Assembly: GCF_001895005.1 (NCBI RefSeq)
Contig: NZ_BCXH01000021.1
Span: forward strand, 1-64,000
Origin: Rhodococcus yunnanensis NBRC 103083
GTDB taxonomy: Bacteria; Actinomycetota; Actinomycetes; Mycobacteriales; Mycobacteriaceae
Direction: 5' to 3'
Length of the DNA stretch: 64,000 nucleotides
The position numbers and the translations under genes were made by a program. The first letter of the stretch is position 1. Each line of letters begins with the position of its first letter. Shown here in pieces: positions 46,878-55,353 of the stretch. The notes under the pieces were generated by a model. It had not been told where the DNA came from and made no database searches. It saw nothing but the letters and a program-made list of their open reading frames with translations.

Positions 46878-48544
46878 CCACCGTGCAGACACAGCCTCGG
46901 GGCCCGGTCGACCCGAGGCTGTGGCGGTACTCGCGATCGGCGCGGCGCTATCTGGCACTGACCGTCGTGCTGGCGGTGATCGACACCGCGGGCGTCATCG
47001 TCTCCGCCGTGATGATCGGTGAGATTCTCGCTGGTGTCATCACCACGGATGCGCGCTCGATCGGAGACTGGTCGGGCCAGGTGTCGATCCTCCTCGGCGC
47101 CGTCGTGGTCAGGACAGTGACGACGTGGCTGCAGTCCAGGTACGGCCACCGTGCCGCCTCGCGGGTCGTCGAGGAGCTGGAGAACGACGTGCTCGACGCT
47201 GCATCGCGCGCCGATCCGCGTCGACTCTCGTCCGAGCGGGACGAGGTCGCCGCGGTGGTCACGAGGGCGCTCGGTGGCCTCGTGCCCTACCTGACGGGGT
47301 ACCTGCCGTCGTTGATTCTCGCCTGCACGCTCACACCGCTGACACTGGTCGTCATCGTCTTCCAGGATCTGACGTCGGCACTGATCATCGTCGTCACGCT
47401 GCCGCTCATTCCGATCTTCATGATTCTCATCGGATTGCTCACCAAGGGCCGGGCGGCGAGGACACTCGAATCGATGACGCGGCTGTCCGCGCAACTGCTC
47501 GATCTGATTGCGGGACTGCCCACGCTGCGCGCGCTCGGACGTGAACACGGACCCGCAGCACGCATTCGAGCACTCGGCGAAGCGCACCGCAGAGCGACCA
47601 TGCGTGCGCTGAAGATCGCCTTTCTGTCCTCGATGGTGTTGGAACTGCTTGCGACACTGTGTGTCGCGCTCGTCGCAGTGAGCATCGGACTGCGTCTGGT
47701 CTTCGGTGACATGGCACTCGAAGCAGGCATCGTCGCACTCGTTCTCGCACCCGAGGTCTACGTACCGCTGCGCCGCGTCGGTGCCCAGTTCCATGCTGCA
47801 GAAGACGGTGTCGCCGCGTCGGAGAAAGCATTCGGGGTGCTGGATCGACGCATCTCGGAGCCGGCCGGAACCCGCACGATCGATGCGCACGGAGCCTCGA
47901 TCGTGTTGTCGGGTGTCACGGTGATCGCACGGAACGGCTCGGCGCCGTATCGTCTGGACGCGGCGTTCGAGCCGGGCGCGGTGACGGTACTCGCGGGACC
48001 GAACGGATCAGGGAAATCGACTGCGCTGCAAGTACTTCTCGGTCTGACGCCTCCATCGGACGGCGCCGTCACGATCGGGGGAACTGCACTGTCCGACGTC
48101 GATCCGACGTCGTGGTGGAGCCAGGTCGCATGGCTGCCACAACACCCCGTACTCGTGCCGGGCACCCTCGGCGACAACCTGATGCTGACCGGAAGCAAGC
48201 CCGACCCCGACGTCCTGCGATCGATATGCGCTGCAACAGGATTCGACGAGGTTCTCGCCGAACTCCCGGAAGGATGGGACACGGTCGTCGGGACCGGAGG
48301 CGAGGGGCTGTCGCTCGGTCAACGACAACGGCTGGCGTTGACCCGGGTCCTGACGACGTCGGCGCCGGTGGTTCTGCTCGACGAGCCCACCGCGCATCTC
48401 GACGCCGCCAGCGAAACAACCGTGCTGCGTACGGTGCGCGGCCTCGCACGCCAGGGCCGGACCGTCGTGGTGGTCGGGCACCGGCGTGCCGTGCTCGACT
48501 GCGCCGACGTCGTCGTGGAGGTGCATCACCATGATGTTCGGTGA
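46874..48544 (+). CDS. cydD: ABC exporter subunit for cytochrome bd assembly, CydD
   Basis: The 556-residue half-transporter has six helices followed by an ATPase domain: Walker A GPNGSGKST near residue 375, signature LSLGQRQRLAL, Walker B VVLLDEPTAHLD. CydDC heterodimers export thiols or handle heme and are required for bd oxidase assembly. It overlaps cydB by four bases and cydC by 14 bases. Confidence 0.93.
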   Translation: MTTVQTQPRGPVDPRLWRYSRSARRYLALTVVLAVIDTAGVIVSAVMIGEILAGVITTDARSIGDWSGQVSILLGAVVVRTVTTWLQSRYGHRAASRVVEELENDVLDAASRADPRRLSSERDEVAAVVTRALGGLVPYLTGYLPSLILACTLTPLTLVVIVFQDLTSALIIVVTLPLIPIFMILIGLLTKGRAARTLESMTRLSAQLLDLIAGLPTLRALGREHGPAARIRALGEAHRRATMRALKIAFLSSMVLELLATLCVALVAVSIGLRLVFGDMALEAGIVALVLAPEVYVPLRRVGAQFHAAEDGVAASEKAFGVLDRRISEPAGTRTIDAHGASIVLSGVTVIARNGSAPYRLDAAFEPGAVTVLAGPNGSGKSTALQVLLGLTPPSDGAVTIGGTALSDVDPTSWWSQVAWLPQHPVLVPGTLGDNLMLTGSKPDPDVLRSICAATGFDEVLAELPEGWDTVVGTGGEGLSLGQRQRLALTRVLTTSAPVVLLDEPTAHLDAASETTVLRTVRGLARQGRTVVVVGHRRAVLDCADVVVEVHHHDVR

Positions 48545-50168
48545 CCTCGGGCGGGCATCGAGGTTGCTCGAGCTGCAGCCGAAACGCGTCGCTCTGTCCG
48601 TCGCGGCCGGAGTCGCGACGCTCGGCAGCGCGCTGACCTTGGCCGCGGTGTCGGCATGGCTCATCACCCGTGCCTGGCAGATGCCGCCGGTGCTCGACCT
48701 GACCGTTGCGGTCGTCGCGGTCCGTGCGTTGGGAATCTCGCGCGGTGTGTTCCGCTATCTCGAGCGGCTCTCGACGCACGACACGGCCCTACGCGGAACG
48801 ACGTCGGCGCGAACACGGTTGTACGAGCGACTGGCGAACGGCAGACCGTCTGCCGCGGCCGCACTTCGGCGAGGTGACCTGATGACGAGGACAGGCTCCG
48901 ACGTCGACGTCCTCGGTGACGTGGTGATCAAGGCGATCGTGCCGATCCTGGTATCGGTCGTGCTGATGGTGTCAGCGGTTGCGTTGCTGGCCCTCGTGTC
49001 TCTGTCGGCGGCGTCGATCCTCCTCGCGGCGTTGCTCGTAGCCGGTGTGCTTGCGCCCGTGCTCTCCGCGAAGTCGGCGTCGATCGCCGAATCCGAGGGC
49101 GTCCGCTCACGCGCCCATTTCGCCGAGGCAGCGGTCCGCGCGCTCGATCACGGCGCCGAACTGCGGGTGGCGGGACGCCTCGAGGAGACCCTCGCCGAGG
49201 CGTCGGCGGCGAACCGCCGCACCGTCACCGCGCGAGACCGCGCCGCGATACCCGGCGCGTTCGCCGACGCCGCACTTCCGCTGTCGATCGGGGCAGCGGT
49301 TCTCGGATCCCTCCTCGTCGGCATCGGGCTCTACGGGCCTGCGGGCGGTACCGACGGCGCAATGACGCCGATGGCGTTGGCGATCATCGTGCTGGTACCG
49401 CTTGCCGCGTTCGAGGCCACGTCGGCACTGCCCGGGGCGGCTGTGGCTCTGACGAGGGCACGGCTGTCGGCGGCACGCATCATGGCACTGCTCGACGACG
49501 CCGAGGCGCCTGAGGGCACACCGGTTTGGCCGACACCGCACGGGGCGCATCTGAGGGCCGTTGGGATGAGGTGCGGTTGGCCAGGGGCACCGGCGGCGAC
49601 CTCCGCGGTGGATATCGACCTTGCCGCAGGCGGCCGCAGTGCGATCGTCGGGCCGAGCGGAGTCGGAAAGACGACCCTGCTGATGACGCTGGCAGGACTG
49701 TTGCCTCCGGTCGCAGGCACCGTCGAGACGGGCGGTGCGGTGTTCTTCGCCGAGGATGCGCACCTGTTCGAGACCTCGATTCTCGAAAACCTACGGGTCG
49801 CCCGAGGAGACATCGATCAGGGCGAGGCCGAGCGTGCGCTGGCGCAGGTAGGGCTCGGCGAGTGGTGCGACGGACTGCCGGACGGCGTCGACACCACGCT
49901 GATCGGAGGTGCAGCGGCGGTGTCGGGCGGCCAACGCAGACGAATTCTGCTCGCGCGAGCGTTGTTGTCGAAGGCCCCGATCCTGCTGTTGGACGAGCCG
50001 ACCGAGCACCTCGACGACGCAGGGGGAGCGTTGTTGCTCCGCGCCCTCCTCGACCCGGGCTCCGGTCTCGTGGACCCAGCACGCACGGTCGTCCTCGTCA
50101 CCCACCAACTGCCGGAAGGCACCCCCGCTGACCTGGTGTTACGCATGCAGAATTCGCCGGAAGAATAA
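48531..50168 (+). CDS. cydC: ABC exporter subunit for cytochrome bd assembly, CydC
   Basis: The 545-residue partner of CydD has an N-terminal transmembrane region (LTLAAVSAWLITRAWQMPP, ISRGVFRYLERL) and an ATPase with GPSGVGKTT, VSGGQRRRILLARAL and LLLDEPTEHLD. ATG at 48531 is followed by a second ATG, so the start could be 48534. It ends the cydABDC operon; no obvious terminator follows within 50 bp, but an unusual RBS and mini-ORF do. Confidence 0.93.
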   Translation: MMFGDLGRASRLLELQPKRVALSVAAGVATLGSALTLAAVSAWLITRAWQMPPVLDLTVAVVAVRALGISRGVFRYLERLSTHDTALRGTTSARTRLYERLANGRPSAAAALRRGDLMTRTGSDVDVLGDVVIKAIVPILVSVVLMVSAVALLALVSLSAASILLAALLVAGVLAPVLSAKSASIAESEGVRSRAHFAEAAVRALDHGAELRVAGRLEETLAEASAANRRTVTARDRAAIPGAFADAALPLSIGAAVLGSLLVGIGLYGPAGGTDGAMTPMALAIIVLVPLAAFEATSALPGAAVALTRARLSAARIMALLDDAEAPEGTPVWPTPHGAHLRAVGMRCGWPGAPAATSAVDIDLAAGGRSAIVGPSGVGKTTLLMTLAGLLPPVAGTVETGGAVFFAEDAHLFETSILENLRVARGDIDQGEAERALAQVGLGEWCDGLPDGVDTTLIGGAAAVSGGQRRRILLARALLSKAPILLLDEPTEHLDDAGGALLLRALLDPGSGLVDPARTVVLVTHQLPEGTPADLVLRMQNSPEE

Positions 50169-50237
50169 TCCGTTGCCGACCCCGGATTCTCCGCGTACGT
50201 TGTCGAGTACACGAGAGAGGAGGTGGTCTGAAGTTGA

Positions 50238-50273
50238 TGAACTCTAGGACGCGTGAGGTGGCTGCCAGCTAGC
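50238..50273 (+). other. Candidate 11-codon ORF behind an extended Shine-Dalgarno sequence
   Basis: AGAGAGGAGGTGGTC at 50215-50229 matches the complement of the 16S rRNA 3' end at about 13 of 15 positions. It is followed by an ORF encoding MNSRTREVAAS and a TAG stop. The start may be TTG at 50235 or ATG at 50238. A perfect 8-bp hairpin, CTCGGTCG with CGACCGAG, lies downstream at 50345-50364. No larger gene follows on this strand until 51459. It may be a leader peptide, a small RNA or a ribosome-binding decoy. Confidence 0.4.
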
Positions 50274-50344
50274 CGCTACCGCTGACGGATTCATCCCCGC
50301 GCGAGCGGCGAGCGAATCCCAGGCAGCTACCCGGCCCTCGAGCC

Positions 50345-50364
50345 CTCGGTCGTGTCCGACCGAG
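50345..50364. other. Hairpin in the cydC-nitrobindin intergenic region
   Basis: CTCGGTCG and CGACCGAG form a perfect 8-bp stem with a TGTC loop. No T-run follows on either strand. It could be part of a structured RNA with the upstream mini-ORF. Confidence 0.5.
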
Positions 50365-50464
50365 ACCTGAAAACCAGGTATGGCTCGGGGGCCGTTCGCG
50401 TGTGCCTCCAAGCCTGTGTTCTGCTCCAAGCCGTGTGTTCTGTGACAGCCAGCGCTGAAAAATG

Positions 50465-51136
50465 TCAGCCGATGTAGCGGCTGAGCCGGGCGGAGAGCCG
50501 GGGGGCGAGTTCTCCGTCGGCCGCGATGCGCTCCTCGACGTAGGCGAGATCGGCACCTTCGACGATGCCGTACAGACGCTTGGCGCCGCCGACGAGAGTG
50601 CCGGACGTCGACCGGATCACGACATCGGTGGCGAGCTCCCACGAGGACTGATTGAGAGCGTGGCCGTAGTACAACTCGACGATGCCCGTGCTGTGCGCGA
50701 GGAGCAACTCGATGACTTCCTCGTTGTCGCTACCTTTGACGCCGTCGCCGGTGACACGCCAGAAGCCGGTCTCGCGGAGATCCGGGTGGGCGTAGTTTCC
50801 GTCGGAATCGAGCCGCCACGATCGCGACTCCCAACCCAGGTACGCGCCACCGTCGTGCGAGACGACGATCTGTTGCCCGAATCGGTACTCGTCGCCGGAT
50901 TCCGGGTCGCGCCCCTCGCCTTCGCCACGCCACACTCCGACGAGCGGAAGAAGGGCCAGCAGCGCGGGATTCAGATCCGGACCGAGCCGCAGGTTCGCGG
51001 TGTCCTCCGGGTGCGGCAGATCGGGCAGCGTCGGAATGTTGCGCGTCGATGTCGACGCGAACTTCTCGGCTGCCTCGGCGATCGCCTCGTTTGCGGAACG
51101 GATGTCGTTCGGCTCGTCGGCGGCGCGATCACTCAC
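50465..51136 (-). CDS. Nitrobindin-like heme-binding beta-barrel protein
   Basis: The 223-residue protein has an N-terminal helix and a lipocalin-like barrel with the GxWxGxG-type motif [11 protein letters not shown]. Later strands are [20 protein letters not shown] and GFWRVTGDG. This is the THAP4/nitrobindin class, represented by Rv0813c, which binds ferric heme and reacts with nitric oxide or peroxynitrite. GTG at 51136 overlaps the stop of a 32-residue ORF, so translation is probably coupled. Confidence 0.87.
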   Translation of the reverse strand: MSDRAADEPNDIRSANEAIAEAAEKFASTSTRNIPTLPDLPHPEDTANLRLGPDLNPALLALLPLVGVWRGEGEGRDPESGDEYRFGQQIVVSHDGGAYLGWESRSWRLDSDGNYAHPDLRETGFWRVTGDGVKGSDNEEVIELLLAHSTGIVELYYGHALNQSSWELATDVVIRSTSGTLVGGAKRLYGIVEGADLAYVEERIAADGELAPRLSARLSRYIG

Positions 51137-51231
51137 GATTCGTCGGTGACCAAGCGGTAGACGACGTAGAGCGAGAACGCGATGATGGCAACTGCGGCGA
51201 GCGCCAGCAGGACCTCGAAGAAGATGACCAC
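51133..51231 (-). CDS. 32-residue single-helix membrane peptide
   Basis: A GTG-started ORF encodes a short protein with one hydrophobic helix, [20 protein letters not shown], between a short N-terminus and the charged tail RLVTDES. Its TGA (51133-51135) overlaps the GTG of the nitrobindin-like gene (51134-51136). I do not recognise a family. The clean helix, plausible topology and coupling argue that it is real. It could anchor or regulate the neighbouring heme protein, by inference only. Confidence 0.65.
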   Translation of the reverse strand: MVIFFEVLLALAAVAIIAFSLYVVYRLVTDES

Positions 51232-51458
51232 GGCGCCAGTTTAGACCCCGCGCTGTCGATGCTCGAATCGTGGTCGGCGATCGCTCGCCGCGATAGTGGC
51301 ATTTCCCAAGATCGCGACGTGTACATAGTTCTGCGCACATTGATTTCGAACAGATTGCTTTGGACAAGGTACCTTTCCATCGAAGCGCGAGGCGGGGGAG
51401 AAACTGCCCGGCGCTCTCTCGTGTTCGAACTCTTTTGGTTCAGGGGAAGGAATTTTTC

Positions 51459-52952
51459 ATGCCGCGGCGTTTGCGTGCTGGCTCGTTGCTGTCCACATCC
51501 ATAACCATCGCGGCAGCGCTGCTGCTGGTGGTTCCTGCAGCGGCATCGGCCGCGCCCGGCTCGGGGTCGTCGACGACCGGGTCGGCCGAGAGCGGGTCGT
51601 CGGGCTCGTCGAACGGGCCCGATATCGACCGAAACAACTACGCGCAGGAATGCCCCGACGTGCTGATGCTCGCGGTCTCGGGCGCAACGGATTCCGACGC
51701 CGACCGCGACCCGCTGAACGAGGAGTCGAGGTCGCCGATCTCGAACTGGGTCGGCAACGTCACGCTCCCGGTGGGACAGGCCAACAGCGCCACCCCGGGT
51801 TCGGTGGGCTGGCTGTACGTCCCCTACCCGTCCACCTACGGTCTCGACGTGATCAGCGACGTTCCGCCCTACCAGGAGTCGGTTGCCGCGGGCGTAGCGG
51901 CCACCAACCGTTTGCTGGACGAGTACAAGACCAAGTGCGGCGACGGCACCAAGTTCGTCCTCCTCGGATACAGCGTCGGCGGCGAGGTCGTCGAACGTGT
52001 GTCGATGGAGCTGGGTCACCGCGATCCCGATGCACTCGTCACCGGCGACGACGTCGCAGGCGTCGTACTGATCGGTGATCCTTACCGTCCCGCCGGAGCC
52101 CCGAACTTCGACGAGCCGGGCCCGACGCGAGGTGGCTTCCAGTCACCCGACGCGAAGGACTACGGCACGTTGAACGAGAAGATGACGTGGTCCTGCCGTC
52201 CGTACGATCTGGCATGCGATGCGCCCGACAACATCGTGGCTCTGCAGCTGGCTCTCGGTGTCCTCGGCCAGATGCGCATCACGCTCCTCAATCCGATCCA
52301 GACCGTCTCCGACTTCGCTCGTACGGTCACCTCGATAGCCAGCCGCGCGATCGTCGACATCGCCACCAACAAGAACTGGCTCGAATCCGACGAGACTCTA
52401 CTCGAGGTTCTGTTGAAGGTCTCGGACCAGACCTACCAGGTCGACGAAGCACAGGCCCACGCGAACCTGACCCCTGATCAGCTTCTCGCAGACCTGAACT
52501 GGGCCATCGGTCCCGGCTCGGAGACGGTGCGCGCGAAGCTGCACGCCGAGGGCGAAGGGCTCGTCGAGAACAACAAGGGCATCGTCGACGTGGTGCTCGG
52601 GCCGTACATCTTCATCGGGTTCCTCCAGCATCTCCTGTACTGGAACAACAATCCCGGCGACGGACGTGAGTGGGAAAGCGAGAAGATCGTCGCCTGGGTA
52701 ACGGATCTGGCGGAGGCCGAGCGCGAGAAGAAGAACGCCGACGACGCTCCCGTTCCGGAGACCGTAGTGGAGCCTGCGGATGCTCAGCCGTTGCCGGAGG
52801 CCGTGCCTGCGCCCGAGACTCGGACGCTGCCGACTCCGGGCACCGTCACACGCGACAGCGACCTCGGCGCGTTCCTCGAATCGCTCGGCATCGTGCCACC
52901 CGGAGTTTTCTCGCCGCAGCTGTCGACGGTCCCGGAAGCTTCGCAGGGCTGA
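51459..52952 (+). CDS. Secreted cutinase-family serine esterase with long C-terminal extension
   Basis: The 497-residue protein has a signal peptide (LLSTSITIAAALLLVVPAAA then ASA), a Ser/Gly-rich linker, and a cutinase-like alpha/beta hydrolase with NNYAQECPDVLMLAVSG and the nucleophile motif VLLGYSVGGEVV near residue 168. A later GVVLIGDPYRPAG gives the likely catalytic Asp. Typical cutinases are 200-250 residues; here about 270 more follow, largely helical, then a Pro/Glu-rich tail. ATG at 51459 has GGGAAGGA before it. It probably hydrolyses an extracellular ester or envelope lipid. Confidence 0.85.
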   Translation: MPRRLRAGSLLSTSITIAAALLLVVPAAASAAPGSGSSTTGSAESGSSGSSNGPDIDRNNYAQECPDVLMLAVSGATDSDADRDPLNEESRSPISNWVGNVTLPVGQANSATPGSVGWLYVPYPSTYGLDVISDVPPYQESVAAGVAATNRLLDEYKTKCGDGTKFVLLGYSVGGEVVERVSMELGHRDPDALVTGDDVAGVVLIGDPYRPAGAPNFDEPGPTRGGFQSPDAKDYGTLNEKMTWSCRPYDLACDAPDNIVALQLALGVLGQMRITLLNPIQTVSDFARTVTSIASRAIVDIATNKNWLESDETLLEVLLKVSDQTYQVDEAQAHANLTPDQLLADLNWAIGPGSETVRAKLHAEGEGLVENNKGIVDVVLGPYIFIGFLQHLLYWNNNPGDGREWESEKIVAWVTDLAEAEREKKNADDAPVPETVVEPADAQPLPEAVPAPETRTLPTPGTVTRDSDLGAFLESLGIVPPGVFSPQLSTVPEASQG

Positions 52953-52982
52953 TACAGATCCGGGCGGCGTCGCCGCACGAAA

Positions 52983-53013
52983 AACCCCGCAGCTGCGAGC
53001 ACGCTGCGGGGTT
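52983..53013. terminator. Bidirectional terminator after the cutinase gene
   Basis: AACCCCGCAGC pairs with GCTGCGGGGTT across a 9-base loop. CTTGT follows on the plus strand and TTTCG on the minus strand. It separates the convergent cutinase and DUF1416 genes. Confidence 0.85.
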
Positions 53014-53034
53014 CTTGTATTTCTACGCGGTCGA

Positions 53035-53340
53035 TCAGACTCCGACGGTCACGTTCGCCGAGTGGATGCCTGCGCCTTCGGGCGTGATGTCCGCCTGGCC
53101 GTTGCCGGAGGCGGACAGTGCGCGCAGCGTCCAGCTTCCGGGAGCGGCGAAGAAGCGGAAATCGCCGGTGCCGGATGCCACGACCTCGGCCGTGAACTCG
53201 CCGGTGCCGTCGAGCAGACGCACGAATGCGCCGCCCACGGGCTCACCGTCGCCTGCCAGGACGCGGCCGGTGATGACCGTCTCCTTCTCGACGTCGACGC
53301 CTGCCGGAATGGCCTGTCCTTGTACGGGTGCTGCACACAT
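53035..53340 (-). CDS. DUF1416 protein (SseC-like)
   Basis: The 101-residue protein, MCAAPVQGQAIPAG onward, forms a compact beta-rich domain (VITGRVLAGDGEPVGGAFVRLLD, TGDFRFFAAPGSWTLRALS) resembling carboxypeptidase-regulatory-like folds. In mycobacteria its homolog is named SseC and always follows the rhodanese CysA, here 2 bp upstream. A role in sulfur metabolism is inferred from this linkage. Confidence 0.87.
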   Translation of the reverse strand: MCAAPVQGQAIPAGVDVEKETVITGRVLAGDGEPVGGAFVRLLDGTGEFTAEVVASGTGDFRFFAAPGSWTLRALSASGNGQADITPEGAGIHSANVTVGV

Positions 53341-53342
53341 GG

Positions 53343-54179
53343 TCAGTGAACCTCCAACTCGATCGGTGCTCCGACGAGGGAGCCGTACTCCACCCAGCTG
53401 CCGTCGTAGTTCTTCACGTCGGACTTGCCGAGAAGTTCCTTGAGCACGAACCAGGTGTGGCTCGAACGCTCGCCGATACGGCAGTAGGCGATGGTCGCCT
53501 TGCCGTCGTCGTAACCCTTTTCCTTGTACAGCGCTTCGAGGGCGTCGTCGTTCTTGAACGTGCCGTCCTCGTTGGCGGTGGTGCTCCACGGGATGTTGAT
53601 CGCGGACGGCACGTGGCCACGCTGCTGAGCCTGCTCCTGCGGAAGGTGCGCGGGAGCGAGGATCTTGCCGGAGAACTCGTCGGGCGAGCGCACGTCGACG
53701 AGGTTCTTGTTGCCGATGGCGTCGATGACCTCGTCGCGGAATGCACGGATCGACAGGTCGGGAGCCTCGGCGCGGTACTGAGTCGCCTCGCGGGTGACGA
53801 CGTCCTTGGACAGGGGACGGCCGTCGAGTTCCCACTTCTTGCGGCCACCGTCGACGAGCTTGACGTCCTTGTGGCCGTAGAGCTTGAAGTACCAGTACGC
53901 GTATGCGGCGAACCAGTTGTTGTTGCCGCCGTACAGAATGATCGTGTCGTCGTTCGCGATGCCCTTCGCCGACAGCAGGTCGGAGAACTGATCCTGATTC
54001 AGGAAGTCGCGGCGAACGGCATCCTGGAGGTCCTTGCGCCAGTCGAGCTTGACCGCGCCTTCGATGTGGCCGCCGTCATAGGCGCTTGCGTCTTCGTCGA
54101 CCTCGACGAAGACGGTTTTCGGAGCATTCAGGTTCTGCTCGGCCCAGTCGGCAGAGACCAGGACGTCGGAGCGAGCCAT
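53343..54179 (-). CDS. Thiosulfate sulfurtransferase (rhodanese)
   Basis: The 278-residue enzyme has two rhodanese domains. The C-terminal one carries the active-site Cys in AYCRIGERSSHTW; the N-terminal one is inactive. It matches the CysA2/CysA3-type sulfurtransferase of mycobacteria, transferring sulfane sulfur from thiosulfate to cyanide or thiols. It is the middle gene of DUF4395-rhodanese-DUF1416, under a Cys-rich leader peptide. Confidence 0.94.
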   Translation of the reverse strand: MARSDVLVSADWAEQNLNAPKTVFVEVDEDASAYDGGHIEGAVKLDWRKDLQDAVRRDFLNQDQFSDLLSAKGIANDDTIILYGGNNNWFAAYAYWYFKLYGHKDVKLVDGGRKKWELDGRPLSKDVVTREATQYRAEAPDLSIRAFRDEVIDAIGNKNLVDVRSPDEFSGKILAPAHLPQEQAQQRGHVPSAINIPWSTTANEDGTFKNDDALEALYKEKGYDDGKATIAYCRIGERSSHTWFVLKELLGKSDVKNYDGSWVEYGSLVGAPIELEVH

Positions 54180-54228
54180 GGGTTTCCTTTCGATCTTTCT
54201 TAACTTCGGTCAGGGGTGGGTCGAGCGG

Positions 54229-54693
54229 TCAGGCACCTGCGGATTGTGTCCGCAGTCGTGCCACGAGTGGGTAGATCTGGCAGCCGAGGCAGAACGCGAA
54301 GGCTGCGTTGAGGAAAGCGGCGAACAGGGCGAAACCGGTTGCGACAACGCCGAGTACAGGCGCGCCGACTGCGAAGCCGACAACGCCGACCGCCGCGAAT
54401 ACGAAGCCGACCAACTGGGCGAACTTCAGCGGTGCGACTGGCTCACGCTCGGTGACGGGCGCGATCCGCGGGACCACCAGTGCAGCGAAAATGCGCCCGT
54501 ACGGGCTGCGGCGTGGTCCTTGGACTGCGCCGATCGCGAATACGACAGCCTGTACGGCCAGCAGGATCGCGGCCACGGTGGCCTGGAAGGTCGACAGAAT
54601 CAGTACGGCCGCGAGAACGACCGTGGTGATCCACGCAGCGAACCGTGGACCTCGAACGTCGACCTGTTCGATGGTGGGGGCATCAGAGGACAT
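54229..54693 (-). CDS. DUF4395 membrane protein
   Basis: The 154-residue protein has four hydrophobic helices and a CLGC pair in NAAFAFCLGCQIYPLVA near the C-terminus, which fits DUF4395. The two Cys may act in thiol-disulfide or sulfur transfer at the membrane, by inference from the thioredoxin and rhodanese neighbours. It begins 120 bp after the Cys-rich leader peptide. Confidence 0.85.
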   Translation of the reverse strand: MSSDAPTIEQVDVRGPRFAAWITTVVLAAVLILSTFQATVAAILLAVQAVVFAIGAVQGPRRSPYGRIFAALVVPRIAPVTEREPVAPLKFAQLVGFVFAAVGVVGFAVGAPVLGVVATGFALFAAFLNAAFAFCLGCQIYPLVARLRTQSAGA

Positions 54694-54813
54694 GGTGTGT
54701 ACGTGCTCCAGCGTTCGATTCGTGAACGGGTATCTGCAGGCAAAGCGGAACGTAGTCCGCTGCGGTCATCTCGAACTCGGGCCAGGGTGCGTGGTGCACC
54801 GGCGTTCGGACGA

Positions 54814-54909
54814 TCAGCGGCAGCGACAGCAACAACCGCCGAGTCGACACAGATCGACTGTGCGGCGACTGGTGAGCAGCAGCTCATGGCGGGAGAACAC
54901 ATCGAGCAT
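54814..54909 (-). CDS. Cys-rich leader peptide (Ms4533A-like)
   Basis: A 31-residue ORF starts MLDVFSRHELLLTSRRTVDL and ends with CRLGGCCCRCR. The SR-xx-L-TSRR-VDLCR pattern and terminal Cys cluster match the actinobacterial leader peptides described ahead of sulfur genes, where Cys-codon translation controls the downstream operon. It lies 120 bp before the DUF4395 start. Translation slowed at the Cys codons under low cysteine should open the next ribosome-binding site; this is inference from the mycobacterial system. Confidence 0.82.
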   Translation of the reverse strand: MLDVFSRHELLLTSRRTVDLCRLGGCCCRCR

Positions 54910-54936
54910 CCTACCGGAGAACACGACCAGCGGGAA

Positions 54937-55353
54937 CTACAGGTCGACCAGGGCCCCGCGAAGCGTCGCCGCGGTCGGGACGCCGGCGATCCGAGCGCGC
55001 TGTGCGAGTCGCCCGTCCAGTACGAAAGTCGTCGGAAGAGACAGAACTCCCAGCTCGCGGGCGAGAGCGGGATGGGCGTCGATATCGAGCTCCAGCTCGA
55101 CCGGTCCGTCGAGGTCGTCCACCACCTGCCCGACGACTCGCCGCACGGCTGCGCACGGCCCGCACCAGTCCGCCGAGAAGTGCAGAACCGTCGCCCTGCC
55201 CGTCTCGGCTCCGGCGGCGAGGAGGAGGGAGCGAACCTCGGACGAATCCTGACTCGATTCCGTCGTCCGTACTTTCCCGGCGCGCGCGCGGAAAACGACG
55301 CCGAGGACTGTCGCGGCGACCAGAGCGACGACGAGAACTGTGATTCCGATCAT
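54937..55353 (-). CDS. Membrane-anchored thioredoxin-like protein
   Basis: The 138-residue protein has an N-terminal helix (MIGITVLVVALVAATVLGVV) and a thioredoxin domain with the redox centre HFSADWCGPCAAVRRV and the cis-Pro region GVLSLPTTFVLDG. M. tuberculosis has a thioredoxin gene (Rv0816c, ThiX) at this position. The active site probably faces outward, given the helix orientation, but that is uncertain. It overlaps the LmeA-like stop (ATGA). Confidence 0.9.
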   Translation of the reverse strand: MIGITVLVVALVAATVLGVVFRARAGKVRTTESSQDSSEVRSLLLAAGAETGRATVLHFSADWCGPCAAVRRVVGQVVDDLDGPVELELDIDAHPALARELGVLSLPTTFVLDGRLAQRARIAGVPTAATLRGALVDL

